Below the pieces are notes generated by a model. It saw only the letters and a program-made list of their open reading frames with translations, was not told the origin of the DNA and searched no databases. 64,000 nt of DNA from Hepsetus odoe (taxonomy: Eukaryota; Chordata; Actinopteri; Characiformes; Hepsetidae), in the NCBI GenBank assembly GCA_017165825.1, contig CM029384.1:6517545-6581544 (forward strand). The letters run 5' to 3'. The position numbers and the translations under genes were made by a program. Below are positions 57,439 through 64,000 of this stretch, one piece after another. The first letter of the stretch is position 1. Each line of letters begins with the position of its first letter.

Positions 57439-57735
57439 AGGCAATCTCAGTCCATATTCTTGCTACTCGACAGAGAAATGAGCCACCAAACACTAGAGCA
57501 GAGGCTCTTTACCTTCAAGAAGCTCTTGAAGACACGCCTCTTTCAAGAACACCTCCTCTCCTAATATCCCTAACACTCACACTATTAACTTCTTAATCAC
57601 CACTTATCCTTGCATGTTTTTTTTTATTTAAATTAATTTACATTACGTGGCCTTTAATGTTCCTGTAAGCTCTTACTGCACTGTGGCTTAAATGCTGATA
57701 AACGCATCCGCTACATGAATGAAATGTAAATGCAC
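57180..57735 (+). pseudogene. LINE 3'-end-like fragment interrupted by (CA)n
   Basis: The plus strand reads RQRNEPPNTRAEALYLQEAL, then EDTPLSRTPPLL, resembling the C terminus of fish LINE ORF2 proteins (arginine-rich, '...LKTHLF' style). It is followed by a non-coding end closing in 'gctgataaacgcatccgcta', 'catgaatgaaatgtaaatg'. The (CA)n at 57403-57436 interrupts it. The clade cannot be assigned. Confidence 0.5.
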
Positions 57736-58676
57736 ATGCATTTAAGCCGACAGAAAACTGATTTGGTCCTTTTCGTTCGGTAATGCAGGAGCTCATTAAA
57801 ACCCGACCATCGAAAAATCCCAGTACAGGCCTGCAGCCACAGCCAGTATTCGCTCCCAGACGCTCTGGCTTTCACAGGGATTAACAAACTTTAAGCCAAT
57901 TAAAGCTTAGTATCTGTAACAACATCAGGCTAAATTTTGTCAGAGCAGTTTAAAAGGGCCTTCGCAACCTCCCCCTGCACATTTTCATCATTGTGAATAT
58001 ATCATTTATATTAAGCAGCCTTTTATTACTGACTAAGGCAAATACGAATCCCTTTAAACAAGCAGAATCCACACAAAGCACGTCTCCCACAAGCTGGTCC
58101 AGCACTGAAGAGCACAAATCCAATGAATAATGGAGAGAGGAACTGCCCTTTGATGGATGACAGAACACACACACACACACACACAGATAGACGTACACAC
58201 AGAAAGAGTATCAACAAATAACGACTTGCTCTCTCATTCACTCTTGCTCTGTGAACAAGTATCCTGTTTCCTCTGTTTGTGCTTTTGAACTCACTTCCAT
58301 TCGATCCAGCCAATTTAAATAGAAGATAATAAACAAACACAAATGTTTTAAATGCTCGTTTCGTTTATTGAACGTTATTCAGCCTCGACTCTCCGTCCGT
58401 GAGAAAGCCCCTCCGTCAACAAATTAAGCAGATTTACTTGCTAACTGTGATCAATTAGACCAGACAAGCCCAGGCCTGATTACTGCCAGCCGTGTTCAAT
58501 TTAAACATGGCGTTTCCATCAGTGTGAAGTAACGTGAACGGTCTCTACAAGCAGAACCCTAGCAATGATCTGAAGAAACGCAGGAACATATGACAGAACC
58601 GTAGTGTGTGAGTACTGGGCCATCCCTTCTTTTTTTTTAGATTTTGCCAGGGAATCATCTTGTTGGTGGAAAATGT

Positions 58677-58699
58677 TAATTTTTTTTTTTTTTTTTTTA
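58677..58699. repeat. poly-T tract
   Basis: A T run of about 22 bases preceded by 'gtggaaaatgttaat'. It may be an old retroposed poly-A on the minus strand, but no gene is attached. Confidence 0.6.
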
Positions 58700-58834
58700 A
58701 TTACCTTCAGCAATTATACCAGGGCTGATGTGGCTCCTCCCACCAGTTTAACCAGCATCTCCAGGATGCGCATCTTCTCAGGATCTCAAAAAATTCCGTT
58801 GTCATTTTTAAACAGACATTATAGATGGAAATAG

Positions 58835-59232
58835 ATGGAACATCTCAGTTCTATATAGAAGTAAATACATGTTATCAGTCCCAGACAGAAGCACACAGAT
58901 GTTCTCAACTCTAGATAGAATTCTCGGTTCTGGATATACGTAGACAGATGTTCTCAGTTCTATCAGTTCCTGATCAGTACTAAATAGCAGACAGATGTTC
59001 TCAGTTCTAGACAGAATCCTCAGTTCCATATAGAAGTAAATAGAGGTTCTCAGTTCTAGATGGAAGTAGACAGATGTCCTTAGCTCTAGATAGAATTCTC
59101 AGTTCTAGATAGAAATAGGCAGATGTTCTAAGTTCTTGACAGAATTTTCACTTCTAGATAGAAGCACAGATATTCCCAGTTCTAGAATGAAGTAGACAGA
59201 AGTTCTAAGTTCTAGACAGAAGTAGTCAAAAG
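58835..59232. repeat. minisatellite of about 30-bp units
   Basis: Imperfect tandem copies built from 'gacagatgttctcagttcta' and 'gatagaagtaga' or 'gacagaattctcagttctag' recur across 400 bp, roughly 13-15 times with unit length varying between about 22 and 35 bp. It ends in 'agaagtagtcaaaagtgtca'. Confidence 0.9.
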
Positions 59233-59570
59233 TGTCAGGAGAAAATATGATTGATATTCCGATGATGTCTGAACTCAAGATAGCAGGAAAGCCAGTAAAA
59301 ACAAAAAAAGACCCACAGCCATAAGCTTCAGCCCAAGCATGCGACTAACTGCAGCTTTAAGATGAAAACGGCAGCATTAGTAGTCAGCCGGTGTGAGCTG
59401 CTCACTTCCTTATTCTTCCCCTCCGTTCACGGCAGAAGAAGCACCGAGAACATGGCAGAGAAAAGGCTTTTGAAACAACCGAAAGGAAGAAAGAGCAGAG
59501 AAAAAGAAGAGGCCTCAGTCGAAAACACTCATGCAGAGAGCATAAAAGTGCGAGCAGCTCTCTCTCTCGC

Positions 59571-59603
59571 ACACACACACACACGCAAACACACACACAC
59601 ACA
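59571..59603. repeat. (CA)n short tract
   Basis: Imperfect CA repeats, about 15 units. Confidence 0.9.
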
Positions 59604-59892
59604 GTACTAATCAGAGCTCAGTGGAACACAATGATTTGTTTGCATGTTTGGAGAGGGTAAATAGTTGCTCTTGACGAATAAAAATAATACCACTATTGTC
59701 TGGTGAGTGGGAATGCCAGCGGCTGAAGGAGGGACGAGGCGTTAAAACATACAGGACGAGCTGAACAGAACGAAAGAAAAGAACCCCCTTCACACAAAGG
59801 TCTCCAAAAGAACACATGTGCACAAACTGTCCTTTCGAGTGCACAACTCGAATCACCAGAAAAAGTACCTGTCCCCATGCTGAAGAAGACAT

Positions 59893-60375
59893 AAAGTACT
59901 GTGCAAAAGTTTTAGGCAGGTGTGGAAAAAATGCTGTAAACAAAGAACGCTTTCAGAAATATAAATAATGATTGTTTATTTTGATCAATTTAAAAAATGC
60001 AAAGTGAGCGAACAAAAGAAATCTAGATCAGATCAATATTTGGTGTTACTACCTTTTGCCTTCAACCCAGCATCAGTTCTTCTGGCCCCCACAGAGCCCT
60101 GATCTCAACATCATCCAGTGTGTCTGGATCACATGAAGAGACAGAAGGATGTGAGGAAGCTACATCCACAGAAGATCTGTGGTTCATTCTCCAAGATGTC
60201 TGGAACGGCCTACCAGCCGAGTTCCTTCAAAAACTGTGTGCAAGTGTACCTAGAAGAATTGATGCTGTTTTGAAGGCAAAGGGTGGTCACACCAAATATT
60301 GATTTGATTTAGATTCTCTTTTGTTCCTTCTCTGCATTTTGTTTAAAATGAGCCAAAAGTGAAACTAAAAGTAGT
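59893..60375 (+). pseudogene. Tc1-like transposon, internally deleted
   Basis: The left terminal repeat starts 'aaagtactgtgcaaaagttt' and runs about 180 bp to 'cagcatcagttcttct'. The sequence then jumps to the last part of a Tc1 transposase on the plus strand: PQSPDLNII, with the frame broken afterwards, then EDLWFILQDVWNGLPAEFLQ and KLCASVPRRIDAVLKAKGGH. The text just after it (aaatattgatttgatttaga) is the complement of the left repeat (atcagatcaatatttggtg). Most of the transposase, including the catalytic centre, is gone, so it cannot move itself. Confidence 0.85.
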
Positions 60376-60710
60376 TTTCTGGCTATATGGCTCTACTAAC
60401 AGCCTTCTCCTGTTTAATCTTCAAATGTACTTCTTTATGTAAAACATCCACCTATTAACAATCGGAGCCACGTCTCTAATCAGAGCTGCAGGGGCTGCTG
60501 GAGCCAATCCCAAGGCACACAGGACAAAAGGAGGAGAAATACCCCGGATGGGTCAATCCCAAGGTACAAAGACATATAAACACACACACAGTCTTAAAGA
60601 GCAGGCAACTCAGCATCTCCAGTCCACCCGACGTGTGGAAGGAAAACAGAGCAACTGAAGGAAAAACACACAGACATGGGACGAACAAGCAGTCTCTGAA
60701 AAGAAAGGAC

Positions 60711-60740
60711 ACAGGGACTCAGGGACTCAGGGACTCAGGA
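60711..60740. repeat. cagggact short tandem repeat
   Basis: Three to four copies of cagggactca. Confidence 0.8.
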
Positions 60741-61614
60741 CAGTGGTGACAGCTATAAGCACCGTGCTGCAGAGCACCTACACTGAACACATTAAATGTG
60801 TGTTCTTTTGGCTGCACTAATCTGCGCTCTCCTAAATCAATGTGCTTATCTCTTATGCCTTCCTCATACACACAGACCTCGCCGACCTCTAAATTCTGTC
60901 ATCGCACGTGTGTGACACCAGCATGTCAGGATGAAATGCATTTTAAGGTAATGAATGTAAGTAAAAGAGGGCTGGCTGTGAGAACCTATCCCATCATGTC
61001 CAAACCCGAAACAAGTTGGCACTAGTAGTAATCTGTTAGTTTGAACTTAGATTTCTAACTCTGGAAAAACTTTCTAAAAAGGTCTTGATTTGACTTCAGA
61101 GGAAAAAAAAATACAGAACATGAAGGTTGTGGGCACTTTATTGGAGCATCGCAATTTCATGCTGTTCACTTTTTCTCTCAAAGTTTAAGAAAAATGGCCA
61201 ACTTTCAGAGTACAACTATTTCTGATTGTGTAATTCGGACCATTCAAGCTAAGCCATAGGGTCAGTTAAGATCTTCTCGGAAGGAGTAGAGAGAAAACGA
61301 GAGACAGAGCGAGAAAGAGAGAGAGAGGGAGGAAAAGATCAATCCATTGAGATGAGTGAAAAGCTCTAAAGCTTTGAGCTGCTGCCAAACATCCACTGAA
61401 ACCAGTCCATATAGCCATGAAGTTGCATGAAACCAAGCAGTTTCTGCCTTTACTGACCCCTTCTCAGCCCACTAGAGGCTATACTCTGCCTGAAGCTGCA
61501 CCTTCATACTCCCTCTATTTCTAGCTTGAATAGGAGGTATATTCGCTCAGCAACCGTTGTGATGGCGAAGCTTTTCAGAAGGATGATCCCATTCTACCTA
61601 TTTGTCCTTGGTAA

Positions 61615-61797
61615 ACACATCACACAGTGAAGCACAATGAAATGTAACGAAATGAAACGTGCAGCAGGGCCAGCCCTACATCCCTTGCCAGGGGAGCAGT
61701 GTTGGGGAGAGTACCTTGCTCAAGGGTAACTTGTGGCAACCGCATGGTCGGTACTCAAACCCACAACCTTAGTCCCTAACCAATAAACTACTGCTGC
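61615..61797 (-). repeat. SINE family B, diverged copy
   Basis: Reverse: 'aacacatcacacagtgaagc', 'ggggagcagtgttggggaga', 'accttgctcaagggtaac', and a decayed head 'ccctaaccaataaactactg'. Confidence 0.68.
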
Positions 61798-61847
61798 AGG
61801 AATTCCATGTAGTATATAATAAATTCTAGTTAATGAGCTAAAACATC

Positions 61848-61982
61848 CAAGAGAAGGTCTATGGATGTGGTGAGAGAGGACACACAGGCGGTCGGTATGA
61901 ATGAGGAAGATGCAGAGAACCGGAAGAAATGGAAACGGATGATCCACTGTGGTGACCCCTGCAGGGGAGCAGCCAAAATCTT
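61848..61982 (+). pseudogene. RTE-type LINE, 3' end
   Basis: 'tctatggatgtggtgagaga', 'ggacacacaggcggtcggta', 'gatgatccactgtggtgac' and a decayed end 'gcaggggagcagccaaaatc'. It is the fourth copy of the same LINE end in the window. Confidence 0.72.
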
Positions 61983-62622
61983 TTAAAACAGGAACGCCAA
62001 TCTCATGTAGTGACTCTAAACATAGGTCCCAACCTCTCTCATTAACAGGGTTTCTGTAGGGCTGCCTTGAAAAAGATTTGATAGACTATGTGGATATAAG
62101 AGCTCTTACACTCACAAATCCAAATCACCCTCAGAATATAAAATTAATGCTTCATAATGAGCCAGTATTTTCATCACTGCAGCTGTAATCATGTCAGATA
62201 GGGGCTATAATGTATTACAGTCAGCTGCTCGTGTCTTGTATGTTGATGTAGCTGCCGAAGCTCAGCATCTTTGAGCTTCAGATTTTTGCACAGTACTCGA
62301 CACACACTAGCAGCTCCCTACTTGGATAGATATCACTTTACGATGACTATCAAATATTTTCTGTACATTTTTTGCACTGATATTTTTTCATGTCGTCTGA
62401 TAGATTTGCGGGAGAGAATTAAGGCATCTCTGCTCTTTCAGCTTCCGTATCTGCATGAAAAGTGCTTTGCCATGCTCTGGGACGATGTGGACCAACTATA
62501 CAAAGTTTTATTTTGTCACTTTAACTGTTTAGTAACAATCACCGTCTCTTTAAAAGACCAGCAGGTAAAGTTTTGCATCTGATACAAAAATAGAAAATGC
62601 TTATGAAGATATCAACTCAACC

Positions 62623-62869
62623 GGTAGCAGCAGAAGACAAAGCACCATAATCCGAAGGCTGTGAGATTGAGTCCTGGACCAGTAGGTTATCCTGTGGTTC
62701 CCGGCAACAAGATACCGTCTTCAACACTGCTCCCCGGGTGCTGGACATGGCTGGCCACTGCAACACGCTCAGTGTGATGGGTTAGATGCAGAGAAGCATT
62801 TTGTTTTGGTTCACTGTGTGCTGTGGTGTCCTCACAATGACAAACAGTCGCTTTCACTTTCACTTTCAC
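62623..62869 (+). repeat. SINE family B copy
   Basis: Forward: diverged head 'gtagcagcagaagacaaagc', 'tgctccccgggtgctggaca', 'cattttgttttggttcactg', and tail with 'gctttcactttcactttcac'. Confidence 0.75.
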
Positions 62870-63376
62870 ATCAACCAATGTCATTAATACACAACTTGAA
62901 TGATCAAGTGTCCCTATTCCTGGACCAACTCCAGGTTTATGCCAACATTCTGTAAGCCTTGCAATGGGAGTGATGAAAGAGCACATTTGTGGGCGGAGCA
63001 TAATTGGATCATTGGCATCCGTGCAAGGTCAGTTCAGCGTGCCTTTGCCAAAGTGGCCTGTCGTGCAGCTATGGAGTGTGAGAATATTCATAAACACTGA
63101 GTGACAGAGGCGTCCTCTTATGAAACAGCTGCAGTGATTAACAGCAACAGCAACATCCTCCAAATGTTCTCATGACATGGTTACAAGACCACACTGGCAC
63201 ACAGAAGCATGAAGATGTGGCTTGGAGGAGGAGGGGAACGGGTGATAAATATCTGCAAGAAAGAGTGCGAGAGCCTCCTCTTCCCTCCTTCTGTTCATCT
63301 CTATGTTCACTCTGCATGAATGTCTGCACTGGCCTCTCTATTGTTCCTACAGTCAAAGACAAAGACAAAAACTAAT

Positions 63377-63377
<1 letters not shown>

Positions 63378-63409
<32 letters not shown>
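63378..63409. repeat. (CA)n microsatellite
   Basis: About 16 CA units. Confidence 0.95.
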
Positions 63410-63411
<2 letters not shown>

Positions 63412-64000
63412 AAAGCATTTAGAGTCCATTTTATCTTACACACAGCAAACGACCTAAGACACAACACAAGGTCACCATGTCATGTGACAATGGTGGTTCA
63501 AAAACAGACAGAAAAACAACTCCTCTGATTGATCACCGCATCTCTCAGAGCAGAACTGTCACCATTTATCAACACTGAGCTTCATTTCATTGCAGGCCAA
63601 TGTTACAACACTCCATGCGTCTTTGTAATCAAGCATCAGTTGTGAGTCAGGCGACTGAACGGCTGTGTCATCATCGGCTGTCCGTTTCCCAGCCAGGGCT
63701 GAGCAGGTCTGGGAATATTATAATACAAGACACATCAGCAAATACAAAGCAAAGTTTCAGCAGAAATGCCATTCATGCTTCCAAAGAGGATGACCATGAA
63801 TGTGCAATTCATTCACTCCAGACAATAAGCCGACTGTTTCCTGCAGCGAGAGTGAGAAATGCAAACGTTTAGCCAAGCTCAGGACTGATGGATGGATTCA
63901 TGGATTATTCATAACTTATTAGTGAACTATTAGTGAATTAGTGATTATTTATTATTTATTAACAACATTAACTAGGACTGGAAGATCATGGGTTCATGGG

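Larger units (their letters stand above)
41320..64000 (-). other. probable first intron of the PLC-like gene
   Basis: No exon matching the PLCL N terminus (a basic serine-rich stretch before KKTVSF) was found, so the first exon probably lies beyond the window. Stretches 41320-42205, 42425-42760, 43780-44890, 44935-45595, 45920-46925, 47335-48195, 49505-50775, 51295-51790, 52260-52790, 53035-53990, 54646-55640, 56405-56905, 57735-58830, 60380-61600, 61990-62620 and 62870-63375 hold no recognisable gene or repeat family beyond microsatellites. An alternative is that the upstream part is intergenic. Confidence 0.55.

Noticed and set aside
58835..59232. CRISPR-like array
   Set aside because: Units are imperfect, irregular in spacing and without unique spacers, in a vertebrate context. 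It is a minisatellite.
62271..62582. 103-codon plus-strand frame
   Set aside because: AT-rich with no recognisable motif or splice support; probably chance.

Overview
The window is vertebrate, almost certainly teleost fish, nuclear DNA. The main evidence is an almost intact Rex3 LINE (a teleost retrotransposon), many tRNA-derived SINEs of fish type, Tc1/mariner remnants, dense CA/GA microsatellites, and one widely spaced multi-exon gene with vertebrate splice sites. Nothing bacterial or viral was seen, and no operon logic applies.

One host gene can be supported. It lies on the minus strand and encodes a phospholipase C-like inactive protein (PLCL/PRIP family, closest to PLCL2 by eye). Five coding exons were worked out from homology and splice sites: 38828-41317 (PH, EF-hand, X, Y and C2 regions), 29037-29240, 25813-25888, 19698-19807 and 9487-9699 (stop codon). 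They join in frame and give 1030 residues. The first coding exon was not found, so the gene probably starts beyond base 64000. Several catalytic residues of active PLCs are replaced, so it should be a scaffold or inositol-phosphate-binding protein rather than an enzyme.

Layout: 1-9486 lies downstream of the gene and holds Rex3 (502-3788, perfect 12-bp target-site duplication), a Tc1-like MITE, a Tc1-like transposase remnant and SINEs. 9487-41317 is the exon-bearing part. Its introns hold a BovB-like RTE LINE split by an L2/CR1-type LINE (about 11690-13965), a 600-bp polypurine satellite (15610-16205), many microsatellites, and a 5'-truncated RTE-type LINE with an 11-bp duplication (36781-37569). 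41318-64000 is probably first intron and contains SINEs, LINE 3' ends, a Tc1 deletion derivative and a 400-bp minisatellite.

No undescribed molecular system was found. The most informative observations concern mobile DNA: the recent, open Rex3 copy; a composite SINE (three copies, all with perfect duplications) whose 3' end resembles that of Rex3; the BovB-like element with a nested LINE; and the unusually degraded catalytic site of the PLC-like protein.
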